Counted from the stretch's first letter, positions 34,084 through 41,611 are shown. The stretch: DNA of 64,000 bases from Clostridia bacterium (GCA_017472695.1 JAFUOQ010000014.1:40649-104648), one strand, 5' to 3'. Notes: generated by a model not told the origin, from the letters alone. Translations and numbers: made by a program.

Positions 34084-36402
34084 TTATGCGGTGTATATAA
34101 CTGCTTCTAAATCTTTAATTGCTTGTCTGAACTTTGCGATACCACCAAAAATAGTGTTTACAATATAGATTTGTGTGCCGAATGAGCGAATAGGGTCTAC
34201 CTTCAAAACATCTACATTTTCAAGGTCAGCAAGACCACTTTCAGCATACTTTTCCAATAATGCTTCTAATACTGCGGCTGCCTTTTCACCATACTTTGTA
34301 AAATAGTTGCGTTTGCGCACTTTATCAGCACGTTCTTTTCTTGTTAGCGGTGGCTGGTCAAAAACAATATGTAGAATCATATCAAACGGGTCGAGGTCTT
34401 TTCCAATTTCTTCGCACAAGTCGTCAAAAAATACACCGCGCTTTTCAAGCTCTTCTACGATAGCTTGTTTCTTGTCCGCTTCGTTCCAAGCAGTCAAAAA
34501 CTCATCCATAGACGCATACTTGTTGCGCACATTACGCTTTGTATAATCAATTAGGCTTTCAGTAATAAGTGTACCGCTTTTATCAAGATATTGTACATGT
34601 TTTTGTGAAACAGCGACCGATGTATCACCAAGAACATATTTTTTCTTCTTTTCGTGAGGTTCTTTTGGAATCTTAGGCGGTGTTTCTGGACCTGGACCAG
34701 GTTTATGTGGTTCAAAATCATCTTGCTGTTCAATTGGACCGTCGAACTCTTCATCGTGGAATAAACGAGTTACATCACGGAAATCGAATATTGTAAAATA
34801 CAATTTTCCTAAATCTTCACGAACACGTGTGCCGCGGCCAATAATTTGCTTGAATTCGGTCATTGAACGTATGGTTGAATCAAGAACTATGTATTTTATT
34901 GTTTGCACGTCTACACCAGTAGAGAGCAGTTTTGAGGTCGTTACTAAAACAGGGTATTTGCTTTCCACATTACGGAAATTGTCAAGTTGTTTTACACCAG
35001 CCTCGTCGTTTGCAGTTATACGCATTACATATCTATCATCATTAGCACACATATCTGCATTTTCATTTACCAATGCTTGACGCATACGGTCTGCGTGTTC
35101 TTGGTCTACACAGAAAAAGATTGTTTTATCCATTCTGCAATTGTGCTTTTTGAGATAATCAGAAACTGTCTTTGCTACAAGTTTAGTTCTGCGTTCAAGC
35201 ACTAAATTCTTATCAAAATCAGTTGTATTATATATTCGGTTATCAATTACTTCGCCGTTATCGTCAAGCTGTCCTTCATAGGGGACAAAACCTTCAATAT
35301 CTTTATCGAAGAATACACGAATTACACGATAAGGGGCTAAAAAACCATCGTCAATTCCTTGTTTCAAAGTATATGTATAAATAGGTTCTCCGAAATAATC
35401 AATGTTAGAAATTGTATTCGTTTCTTTTGGTGTGGCAGTTAAGCCAATTTGAGTTGCAGAACTGAAATACTCCAAAACCTCGCGCCATTGACTGTCGGCT
35501 TTTGCGCTTCCGCGATGGCACTCGTCTACTACAATTAAATCGAAAAATCCAGGACTAAATTGTTTGAATAGGCTGTTTGCGTCTTCGTCTTCACCTGTTA
35601 AACCTTGATAAAGTGCAAGGTATATTTCGTGAGCAGTATCAAAGTTTTGTTTTGTTACCCACGTCATTTTGTCTTTGAAAGGAGCAAAGTCGTTTGTGAA
35701 AGTTTGAGAAATCAAAGCTGTTCTATCCGCAAGAAAGAGAATACGTTTTTTGATGCCTGCTTTCCACAAACGCCAAATGATTTGGAATGCGGTGTAGGTT
35801 TTACCTGTACCAGTTGCCATTACAAGCAAGACTCTATCTTGTCCATTTGCTATTGCTTCAACTGTTTTGTTAATAGCATTCATTTGATAATATCTTGGTT
35901 GTTTGTTAGGATTGTCTGAAAAATAAGGTTCATCTATGATTTTTTCTTGAGCTGGATTAATGTTGTTTTGTTCAAGATACATTTTCCAAAGAGTTTCAGG
36001 GGAAGGGAACTCATCAAGTGAGAGCTCTATTTCCACATCGCCGTCTGTAATGTACTTATTGTGAAAGACAAAACCATCACCATTTGAACTGAAAACAAAA
36101 GGAACATCAAGCATTTTTGCATATCCGAGTGCTTGCTGAATTCCGTCGGACATAGTATGGTTATTGTCTTTTGCTTCTATAACTGCAATTGGCTTGTTAG
36201 ATTTATAGAATAAAACATAGTCAGCCTTTAAGGGCGACTCTCTTTTGCAAGTTTTTCCACGAGCAATAATACGCCCTTTTGTGATAGGGTATTCTTCTCG
36301 TACTTGCGTAAGGATATTCCACCCAGCGTTTTCAATGGCAGGTGTTATATATTTTGTACGAATATCAGTTTCAGATAGGGATTTTTTATCAAAAATGTCC
36401 AT
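34084..36402 (-). CDS. hsdR: Type I restriction endonuclease subunit
   Basis: 772 aa from the ATG at 36402, chosen for GAGGAGG upstream. The N-terminal nuclease core has Asp61 and Glu76-Ala-Lys78 (KADYVLFYKS, PIAVIEAKD). Helicase motifs: MATGTGKTYTA (Walker A), VVDECHRGSA (Walker B), GLTATPKE, and TEFKQIIGRGTRVR (motif VI). It translocates DNA and cuts at a distance when unmethylated sites are met. It is directly after the small XRE regulator, one base apart. Confidence 0.96.
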   Translation of the reverse strand: MDIFDKKSLSETDIRTKYITPAIENAGWNILTQVREEYPITKGRIIARGKTCKRESPLKADYVLFYKSNKPIAVIEAKDNNHTMSDGIQQALGYAKMLDVPFVFSSNGDGFVFHNKYITDGDVEIELSLDEFPSPETLWKMYLEQNNINPAQEKIIDEPYFSDNPNKQPRYYQMNAINKTVEAIANGQDRVLLVMATGTGKTYTAFQIIWRLWKAGIKKRILFLADRTALISQTFTNDFAPFKDKMTWVTKQNFDTAHEIYLALYQGLTGEDEDANSLFKQFSPGFFDLIVVDECHRGSAKADSQWREVLEYFSSATQIGLTATPKETNTISNIDYFGEPIYTYTLKQGIDDGFLAPYRVIRVFFDKDIEGFVPYEGQLDDNGEVIDNRIYNTTDFDKNLVLERRTKLVAKTVSDYLKKHNCRMDKTIFFCVDQEHADRMRQALVNENADMCANDDRYVMRITANDEAGVKQLDNFRNVESKYPVLVTTSKLLSTGVDVQTIKYIVLDSTIRSMTEFKQIIGRGTRVREDLGKLYFTIFDFRDVTRLFHDEEFDGPIEQQDDFEPHKPGPGPETPPKIPKEPHEKKKKYVLGDTSVAVSQKHVQYLDKSGTLITESLIDYTKRNVRNKYASMDEFLTAWNEADKKQAIVEELEKRGVFFDDLCEEIGKDLDPFDMILHIVFDQPPLTRKERADKVRKRNYFTKYGEKAAAVLEALLEKYAESGLADLENVDVLKVDPIRSFGTQIYIVNTIFGGIAKFRQAIKDLEAVIYTA

Positions 36403-36403
36403 A

Positions 36404-36613
36404 TTAAACCTCCTCGCCGACGATTTCAACAACGTCTTCTAATTTGCAATTAAGTACTTTGCATATGCGAAGCATCACATCCATAGAAACGGTTTCGTCT
36501 TTTCCAAGCTTTGCCAAGGTAGTGGTAGATATGTCTGCGGCAAGACGAAGCTCTGTTTTTGTCATTTTTTTGTCGATAAGTAATTTCCAAAGTTTATTGT
36601 AGCTGATTGCCAT
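36404..36613 (-). CDS. XRE-family regulator of the R-M operon
   Basis: 69 aa, ATG at 36613 with AAGGAG. It is a bare Cro/C1-type helix-turn-helix (KKMTKTELRLAADISTTTLA, LRICKVLNCKLEDVVEIV). It is the first gene of the hsdR-M-S operon, where such proteins act as control (C) proteins to time restriction after methylation. The promoter at 36642 carries an ATAC-N5-GTAT inverted repeat between -35 and -10, a possible operator. Confidence 0.88.
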   Translation of the reverse strand: MAISYNKLWKLLIDKKMTKTELRLAADISTTTLAKLGKDETVSMDVMLRICKVLNCKLEDVVEIVGEEV

Positions 36614-36641
36614 TTCAAAACTCCTTGTAATGTTTTTCTTC

Positions 36642-36670
36642 ATTATACCATATGTATCTTATAAAATCAA
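36642..36670 (-). promoter_or_regulatory. Promoter and possible operator of the R-M operon
   Basis: On the minus strand, TTGATT is followed after 17 nt by TATAAT. The spacer contains ATACATATGGTAT, an inverted repeat suited to an XRE dimer. Confidence 0.7.
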
Positions 36671-36702
36671 CAAAATATCCACATTTCTAAATATTTTATA
36701 AG

Positions 36703-36739
36703 CAAAAAAAGAATTCTGTATCATACAGAACTCTTTTCT
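36703..36739 (-). terminator. Terminator after the vWA gene
   Basis: GA(A)TTCTGTAT pairs with ATACAGAA(C)TC; the minus strand continues with seven T residues. Confidence 0.75.
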
Positions 36740-36743
36740 CGTA

Positions 36744-37253
36744 TTATTGTGTGTTGCGCACAAGACTGCAAAGCCTGCCTTCCGAGAAATAGTGCAGTAT
36801 CTTTTCGGTTGAGTCCGTAAAACGGGTAAAAGCCTGTTTTGCGTACTTATCAGGCGTGCCATATTGTACGACGTAGCGATGACCGAATGCGAATTCCCTG
36901 AGGTTGAACAGTCTTTCGAGTGGTTTGTTCCAACCTTGTAAAACATTATCGCTTGCGTGCAGTATAAAAATAGAGCGTGTCTGTTCATTGTCAATCTTTC
37001 TTTGATACCTGATTGCGCTTTCGAGAGCTTTTAATCCCTCGGCTAAATTCGGGTTGCCAAAAGCAGATAGTTTGCTAAAAGGTGAAGAAATCTTTGCTTT
37101 ATCTCTATAAGTAATAATGTGTAGATTTGTTTTGCCACCTGCAAATTTTAATGCTCTTGCTACTTTAAGCACGTTTTGGCTCATTGAGCTTAATTTACCG
37201 CCCTGCATTTTGTGTGAGCAGTCCAAAATATAGTAGATATTAGTTGTTTTCAT
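36744..37253 (-). CDS. Solitary von Willebrand A domain protein
   Basis: 169 aa. IYYILDCSHKMQGGKLSSM gives an MIDAS-like metal site (D-C-S plus a later Ser) in the first strand; RSIFILHASDN is the fourth strand with the MIDAS-like Asp. The length is that of one bare vWA fold, similar in pattern to TerY-type proteins. No ATPase or chaperone partner lies next to it. AAGGAG precedes the ATG, which overlaps the stop of the small ORF at 37250. Confidence 0.72.
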   Translation of the reverse strand: MKTTNIYYILDCSHKMQGGKLSSMSQNVLKVARALKFAGGKTNLHIITYRDKAKISSPFSKLSAFGNPNLAEGLKALESAIRYQRKIDNEQTRSIFILHASDNVLQGWNKPLERLFNLREFAFGHRYVVQYGTPDKYAKQAFTRFTDSTEKILHYFSEGRLCSLVRNTQ

Positions 37254-37519
37254 TGTTTAATCTCCTTGTTTTTGTGAAAATATGAATTTTTAGGGTCGGG
37301 TGTCAATTTTTCGAAAAATTCGGAAAATGCGCCTGTCTCATCCCACCCCGCCCCCAGCACGAATTTTTGAGGAATTCTAACCTTTTTGCCCCTTCGGGCG
37401 TTACCCCTTTCGGGGCGAACCCCATTGTTTCTTAACCATTTTCTGCGGGGAAACTGGGGGTATTGGGGCTGACGCGCGTTGTCAGCGGTTCGTTTTGCGC
37501 ACGGCGAAAAATTTTGCAT
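37250..37519 (-). CDS. Possible basic protein (89 aa), uncertain
   Basis: An open frame overlapping the vWA start by ATGA. It is rich in Arg and Pro (RRKWLRNNGVRPERGNARRG), and its base composition is more GC-rich than neighbouring genes. No ribosome site is visible before the ATG at 37519, and codon use is atypical, so this may instead be structured non-coding DNA. Confidence 0.3.
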   Translation of the reverse strand: MQNFSPCAKRTADNARQPQYPQFPRRKWLRNNGVRPERGNARRGKKVRIPQKFVLGAGWDETGAFSEFFEKLTPDPKNSYFHKNKEIKQ

Positions 37520-37565
37520 TTTATACCATAGGAAAGTCAGGAAATTTTGAGTGTTTTGTTTTTGT

Positions 37566-37690
37566 CAGTAGTGTTTCTGCTACTGAAAAGTCAGTGTTTT
37601 TGGGTTTTGAGAAATTCTGAGAGTTTCAGAAAAGGCGTTTTGCGGGGCACACAAAAACCCTGATGTTTCAGGGTGGAGAATTCTTCCACC
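37566..37690. other. Cluster of four hairpins near the island end
   Basis: CAGTAG/CTACTG (37566-37585), TTCTGA/TCAGAA (37615-37631), ACCCTGA/TCAGGGT (37657-37674) and GGTGGA/TCCACC (37672-37690). The last two share the GGT and exclude each other. The stretch 37520-37914 has no convincing gene and also holds the terminator at 37786. Confidence 0.55.
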
Positions 37691-37785
37691 GAATCCCCCG
37701 ATTCCCCCGAATGCTTTAAGAGCTGAATTGTTTTTAGCTATGACTAACTAAGCGAAAATCTTGAATTACTCCTATGATTTGACGC

Positions 37786-37820
37786 AAAAAAGCCCGATTT
37801 TACAAGGAAAATCGGGCTTC
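37786..37820 (-). terminator. Terminator downstream of tRNA-Glu
   Basis: AAGCCCGATTTT pairs with AAAATCGGGCTT; the minus strand continues with six T residues. It lies inside the island and replaces the displaced original terminator. Confidence 0.85.
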
Positions 37821-37913
37821 TCACTATAATATTAGAAATTCAAGGAAAAAGGGCATAAAAGCAAAACACACTCCCATAGTACCTAAGAAATCAGGTTTTG
37901 GAAGTGTGTTTAG

Positions 37914-37937
37914 TTGGTGACCCGTACGGGAATCGAA
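37914..37937. repeat. Island junction within the intact tRNA-Glu
   Basis: The second copy of the 24-bp repeat at 20790-20813, here forming the T-arm, acceptor strand and CCA of the functional tRNA. Confidence 0.88.
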
Positions 37938-37989
37938 CCCATGTTACAGCCGTGAAAGGGCCGTGTCTTAACCGCTTGACCAACGGGCC
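37915..37989 (-). tRNA. tRNA-Glu (TTC)
   Basis: 75 nt with encoded CCA. Acceptor GGCCCGT pairs with ACGGGTC, the anticodon loop CTTTCAC gives anticodon TTC, and the T-loop is GGTTCGATTCC. It is the integration target of the island and is restored by element DNA at its 3' end. Confidence 0.97.
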
Positions 37990-37994
37990 GGTTA

Positions 37995-38070
37995 TGGTGG
38001 CGGAAATGGGATTTGAACCTATGACCTGCCGGGTATGAACCGGATGCTCTAGCCTCTGAGCTATTCCGCC
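37995..38070 (-). tRNA. tRNA-Met (CAT), elongator type
   Basis: 76 nt with encoded CCA. Acceptor GGCGGAA, anticodon stem-loop CCGGTTCATACCCGG with CAT. Acceptor and D-arm resemble elongator Met tRNA; an Ile2 tRNA with modified CAT is the less likely alternative. It is co-transcribed with tRNA-Glu. Confidence 0.93.
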
Positions 38071-38099
38071 ATCTGCGCCTATTTGTTTAACGCTAGGCT

Positions 38100-38128
38100 A
38101 TTATATCATAACAAATGTTGGTTGTCAA
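38100..38128 (-). promoter_or_regulatory. Promoter of the tRNA-Met/Glu operon
   Basis: On the minus strand, TTGACA is followed after 17 nt by TATAAT, a perfect consensus. Confidence 0.9.
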
Positions 38129-38266
38129 GCCTTTTTTTAAATTTTTTCATTTTTTATTTTTCAAGATGTTATTTTTTGTACCACGCGCGGAAAATCATGT
38201 TTGCATATTGCTTTTTACAAATTAGCAGTTAACATTTTCAATTGTCTGTTTTTTTGCACACCTATC

Positions 38267-38295
38267 TTTACAAGCACTTTAAAATATGATAAAAT
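38267..38295 (+). promoter_or_regulatory. Promoter of the WYL regulator gene
   Basis: TTTACA is followed after 17 nt by TAAAAT. Confidence 0.6.
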
Positions 38296-38322
38296 ATAGA
38301 AAACAATATTTCGAGGTGCGAT

Positions 38323-39306
38323 ATGGAAAGTTCTATTTCAAAATTAAAGATGCTTAAAATTTGGGAGATGCTTTGCCGAGAAACTGACGAGGACCATCCA
38401 ATGCCATCAACTACTATAATCAAAAAGCTTGAGGAAATGGGAATTGGCTGTGATAGGCGTACTCTTTACAAGGATATAGACGCGCTAAACGAAAACGGCT
38501 ACGAGGTTTTATGCAATCGTTCAAGACAGAATGAATATTATGTTTTGGAGCGCAATTTTGACCTAGCGGAGCTACATATTTTAATAGATGCAGTGCAAGC
38601 TGCATCCTTTGTCACAGAGGAAAAAACAAACGAGCTAGTGAACAAAATTGCCTCGCTTTCAGGTGAGAAAAAGGCAGAGGTTTTAAAGTCTAATACAGTT
38701 GCCTTCAATACAGTTAAAAGCACAAACGAAAGAATTTATTATTCGGTTAACGAAATTATCACCGCAATCGAGAGTAAAAAGAAAATTGAATTTTACTATT
38801 TCAACTATGACGCATCTCATCAAAGAGTATATCGAAAGGATAAGAAAAAATACGTGGTTAATCCATATGCAACTATCTTTTCAAATGATTCATATTATTT
38901 ACTATGCTATCACGACAACCATGAGGGAATGACGCATTATCGTATTGACCGCATGGATACAGTAAGGATTATTGATGAGCCAATTACAAAAAGACAAGAC
39001 CTCAAAAGATTTGATATTAAAAAGCACAAAAAGCAAGTCTTTAATATGTTCGCAGGCGAAAATACAAGCGTTACTATAAGAATAGACAAGAGCTTGATTG
39101 ATGCCATATATGATAAATTTGGCGCTTCAATAAAAATGAGAATGATAAGTGAAACAAAAGCAGAATTCACAACAGAGGTGCAAATCAGCCCTGCATTTAT
39201 CGGTTGGTGCGTTTCGTTTGGCAACAGACTACAGGTTGTTTCTCCCTGTGAGGTTGTTGAAAAAATCCAAATTCAAATAGAGGAATTAAAAAATCTATAT
39301 AATTAA
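38323..39306 (+). CDS. WYL-domain transcriptional regulator
   Basis: 327 aa. An N-terminal winged helix-turn-helix (STTIIKKLEEMGIGCDRRTL, YKDIDALNENGYEV) is followed by a WYL domain (IESKKKIEFYYFNYD, YVVNPYATIFSNDSYYLLCY, HYRIDRMDTVRI) and a C-terminal WCX-like part. The family senses nucleotides or single-stranded DNA and controls stress or defence genes. TCGAGGTG precedes the start. It lies beside a tRNA island, which is a common but not proven link to defence. Confidence 0.9.
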   Translation: MESSISKLKMLKIWEMLCRETDEDHPMPSTTIIKKLEEMGIGCDRRTLYKDIDALNENGYEVLCNRSRQNEYYVLERNFDLAELHILIDAVQAASFVTEEKTNELVNKIASLSGEKKAEVLKSNTVAFNTVKSTNERIYYSVNEIITAIESKKKIEFYYFNYDASHQRVYRKDKKKYVVNPYATIFSNDSYYLLCYHDNHEGMTHYRIDRMDTVRIIDEPITKRQDLKRFDIKKHKKQVFNMFAGENTSVTIRIDKSLIDAIYDKFGASIKMRMISETKAEFTTEVQISPAFIGWCVSFGNRLQVVSPCEVVEKIQIQIEELKNLYN

Positions 39307-39330
39307 AAAAGTGGCAATTGCCACTTTTTT
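39305..39330. terminator. Bidirectional terminator
   Basis: AAAAAAGTGGCAATTGCCAC is completed by TTTTTT as a perfect palindrome between convergent genes. Confidence 0.88.
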
Positions 39331-39571
39331 ATTCTAGTAAATTGTAAATAACATCTAAAAGAGTATCTCCAAAGACCTTGTATCGGACGATTTGGTTGAA
39401 AATTCTTCTTGCAGTCTTTTCAGAGGAGGAAATTCCTTGTGCCTTGAAGTGATTTGTTTTATGCTCACTTGTGTTTTCCTCAATGCAGTGAATTGTGTAT
39501 TCGCCATTTTCCTTTGTTAATAAATATGCGATGTTAATGCTTTTTGTGAGCTTGCGCTTTGCTAGTTTCAA
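39329..39571 (-). CDS. DUF6514-like small protein
   Basis: 80 aa. The pattern AQGISSSEKTARRIFNQIVR followed by GDTLLDVIYNLLE is typical of the DUF6514 family of Bacillota. The function is unknown. There is no strong ribosome site, but the length, composition and terminator context fit a real gene. Confidence 0.65.
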   Translation of the reverse strand: MKLAKRKLTKSINIAYLLTKENGEYTIHCIEENTSEHKTNHFKAQGISSSEKTARRIFNQIVRYKVFGDTLLDVIYNLLE

Positions 39572-39736
39572 AATGTTTCTCCGTAGTGCTAGAATATGGT
39601 AATATTATACCAAAAAATAATATAAAATATCGAAAATATCCTTAAGACATCAATATTTACGCAGAATAAAAAATGAATTTACTATAAAATAAGCAATTTT
39701 ATATATTCGATATACAAAAATATTTTTACTTTTATG

Positions 39737-39765
39737 TTGCAATAAGGAATTGGTTATGATAAAAT
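39737..39765 (+). promoter_or_regulatory. Promoter of the cyclophilin gene
   Basis: TTGCAA is followed after 17 nt by TAAAAT. Confidence 0.6.
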
Positions 39766-39796
39766 GTTTATGTTAAAAAACAGAGAGGATTGAATT

Positions 39797-40381
39797 ATGA
39801 AAAAGAGAATTATTTCGCTATTTTTAGTGGTCTTTACATTATCACTTATGATGCTTACATTTACATCATGTAGCGATCCATATGAGCCTACACATTATGC
39901 AACTATTGAAATTGAGCATTACGGCACGATTGAGCTTGAGCTTTATGGAAATGCTGCACCTATAACTGTTAAAAACTTTGTAGCTCTTGCCAATGATGGC
40001 TTTTATGAAGGTCTTACCTTCCATAGAATAATCGACGGCTTTATGATCCAAGGTGGTGGATACGAGATAGACGGCACAGAGAAGGATGCTGATTCAATCA
40101 AGGGTGAGTTTTCCTCTAATGGTGTGAAAAACCCTATAAAGCATGAGCGTGGAGTAATTTCTATGGCTAGAACCAATGATAAGAATAGTGCATCAAGCCA
40201 ATTCTTTATAATGCACGAAGCATCAAGTCATTTAGATGGTGAATATGCTGCATTTGGAAAGGTTATTAGTGGCATCGAGGTTGTCGATGCTATTTGCGAG
40301 CAGGTTCCACAAGGCTATAATGGTGCAGTTAACCTTGCATATAGACCTATTATTAAGAGTATTACAATAAGAGAAGCATAA
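39797..40381 (+). CDS. Cyclophilin-type peptidyl-prolyl isomerase, lipoprotein
   Basis: 194 aa. A signal peptide ends in the lipobox FTSC (Cys25), so the protein is anchored outside the membrane. The cyclophilin domain has YGNAAPITVKNFVALANDGF, GLTFHRIIDGFMIQGG (catalytic Arg), SASSQFFIMH and YAAFGKVISGIEVVD. It should speed prolyl isomerisation in exported proteins. The start follows AGAGAGGA, and a terminator abuts the stop. Confidence 0.93.
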   Translation: MKKRIISLFLVVFTLSLMMLTFTSCSDPYEPTHYATIEIEHYGTIELELYGNAAPITVKNFVALANDGFYEGLTFHRIIDGFMIQGGGYEIDGTEKDADSIKGEFSSNGVKNPIKHERGVISMARTNDKNSASSQFFIMHEASSHLDGEYAAFGKVISGIEVVDAICEQVPQGYNGAVNLAYRPIIKSITIREA

Positions 40382-40408
40382 AAATCCACCCATTTGGGTG
40401 GATTTTTA
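40381..40408. terminator. Bidirectional terminator
   Basis: AAAAATCCACCCA pairs with TGGGTGGATTTTT. It serves the cyclophilin gene and the minus-strand transcript from 40513. Confidence 0.88.
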
Positions 40409-40513
40409 TGCTTCATTCGAATCTTTTTCAGCTTTGCGCTTTTTATCAAGGCGAAGATTTCTAAAATACATAAATAGGTCTAGTGAAACCATAGTAAACT
40501 CTAAAATTTTGAT
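40381..40513 (-). ncRNA. Candidate small RNA
   Basis: A consensus promoter (40520-40548) reads leftward into 130 nt that ends at the terminator shared with the cyclophilin gene. No open frame with a ribosome site lies within it; the only ATG frame reads through the terminator. A discrete transcript of about 130 nt is expected. Target and function are unknown. Confidence 0.5.
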
Positions 40514-40519
40514 ATATGA

Positions 40520-40548
40520 ATTATATTATTGATTTTTTGCGTAGTCAA
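40520..40548 (-). promoter_or_regulatory. Promoter of the candidate small RNA
   Basis: On the minus strand, TTGACT is followed after exactly 17 nt by TATAAT. Confidence 0.7.
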
Positions 40549-40608
40549 GTATTATTTTCGGGAAACTGTTAAAACTATTATTACCAAATAAAAAAGAGGT
40601 AATAAAAA

Positions 40609-40788
40609 ATGAAAAACAATCAAGAAAACAAAAACCAACAATCACAAAATGAAATGAAAAATAATCAGTCCCAGAACAATCAATCTCAAAATAAGCAAAA
40701 CAATCAATCTCAAAACAACCAAAACAACCAATCTCAGAACAACCAATCACAAAACAAGCAAAACAATCAATCTCAAAATAAGAGATAA
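40609..40788 (+). CDS. 59-aa asparagine/glutamine-rich repeat protein
   Basis: ATG with AGAGGT 7 nt upstream and a terminator 4 nt after the stop. The protein starts MKNNQENKNQQSQNEMKNNQ and continues as repeats of NNQSQNKQ and NNQSQN to KR. It is almost only N, Q, S and K, with two E and no hydrophobic residue apart from Met, so it is disordered. Small N/Q-rich proteins are known among clostridial and bacillar spore proteins, and a spore or coat role is possible but unproven. Confidence 0.75.
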   Translation: MKNNQENKNQQSQNEMKNNQSQNNQSQNKQNNQSQNNQNNQSQNNQSQNKQNNQSQNKR

Positions 40789-40792
40789 AAGC

Positions 40793-40817
40793 AAAAAGAG
40801 CCGAAAGGCTCTTTTTT
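40793..40817. terminator. Bidirectional terminator
   Basis: AAAAAGAGCC-GAAA-GGCTCTTTTT between convergent genes. Confidence 0.88.
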
Positions 40818-41571
40818 AATTTAAAAGCGAATTAATAATAATCATAAGTGCAAAGCCAAAAAGCAGAGCATAAGAGCTAGCCTTGCCCTTGCCACCCTCG
40901 TGCGTTTCAGGAATCATCTCATCTGCAATTACATAAATCATGCTACCGCCTGCAAATGAAAGCGCGAATGGTAAAATAAAGCTTGATATACTGACAACCA
41001 AATACCCAAGTAACGTGCCAATTATTTCAATAGCACCGGTTAAGAAAGCAATAGCCAGGGTGCGCCATTTGCTAATTCCTACTGCAAGCATAGGGGCAAT
41101 AATCACCATTCCCTCGGGGATGTTTTGAAGTGCGATTGATAAAGCCACCATGATAGCATCAGCTATATTGCCAGTACCAAAGCTGACACCTGTCGCAATC
41201 CCCTCTGGTAAATTGTGAACGGCTATTGCAATTACAAAAATAAGAACCTTGTTAACCTTATCCTCGTTAGCGGAAAGATGTCCGTCGTCAAGCCCTGTTA
41301 TGCTATGCAAATGGGGAACTGCCTTATTGCATAAATCAATACATAATGCACCACAAAAAATACCCACAGTAGTGACAATAAACGAAAGCCCTCCTGCTTC
41401 AAGTGAAGGGATAATGAGTCCCCAAATAGAAGCCGACAGCATAACTCCGGAGGCAAAAGAAAGCATAATATTATTAAAGCGCATAGAAGGCTTTTTGAGA
41501 ATAAAGCCAATAATCGCGCCGAAAATCGTCGAAAATCCGACACCCAAGGCGCATAAGAAAACAAATTCCAT
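40816..41571 (-). CDS. ZIP-family metal transporter
   Basis: 251 aa from the ATG at 41571, chosen for GGAGGT upstream. Eight hydrophobic helices. TM4 has AIAVHNLPEGIATGVSFG and TM5 has ALSIALQNIPEGMVIIAP, the paired metal-binding helices of the ZupT/GufA branch. The loop before TM4 is short. It imports zinc or other divalent cations. No metalloregulator lies nearby. Confidence 0.92.
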   Translation of the reverse strand: MEFVFLCALGVGFSTIFGAIIGFILKKPSMRFNNIMLSFASGVMLSASIWGLIIPSLEAGGLSFIVTTVGIFCGALCIDLCNKAVPHLHSITGLDDGHLSANEDKVNKVLIFVIAIAVHNLPEGIATGVSFGTGNIADAIMVALSIALQNIPEGMVIIAPMLAVGISKWRTLAIAFLTGAIEIIGTLLGYLVVSISSFILPFALSFAGGSMIYVIADEMIPETHEGGKGKASSYALLFGFALMIIINSLLN

Positions 41572-41611
41572 AAATACCTCCATTTTTATCATATGCGCCC
41601 ATCAATTTATG

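Larger units (their letters stand above)
20790..37937. mobile_element. 17.1-kb genomic island in tRNA-Glu
   Basis: Bounded by the 24-bp direct repeat described at 20790 and 37914. An intact serine recombinase lies beside the left junction. Nearly all genes run on the minus strand. Content: recombinases, a DUF927 ATPase, an HU-like protein, DUF960, a stem-loop repeat array, a type I R-M operon with three extra genes, and a vWA protein. There are no capsid, tail or conjugation genes, so it is a defence island or satellite-type element rather than a full prophage or conjugative element. Confidence 0.82.

Noticed and set aside
34829-35205. Plus-strand frames within hsdR
   Set aside because: They are mirror-frame shadows of a clear hsdR with all helicase motifs.
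40407-40492. Small minus-strand protein beginning MVSLDLFMYFRNLRLD
   Set aside because: No ribosome site, and on careful reading the frame passes through the terminator and into antisense of the cyclophilin gene.
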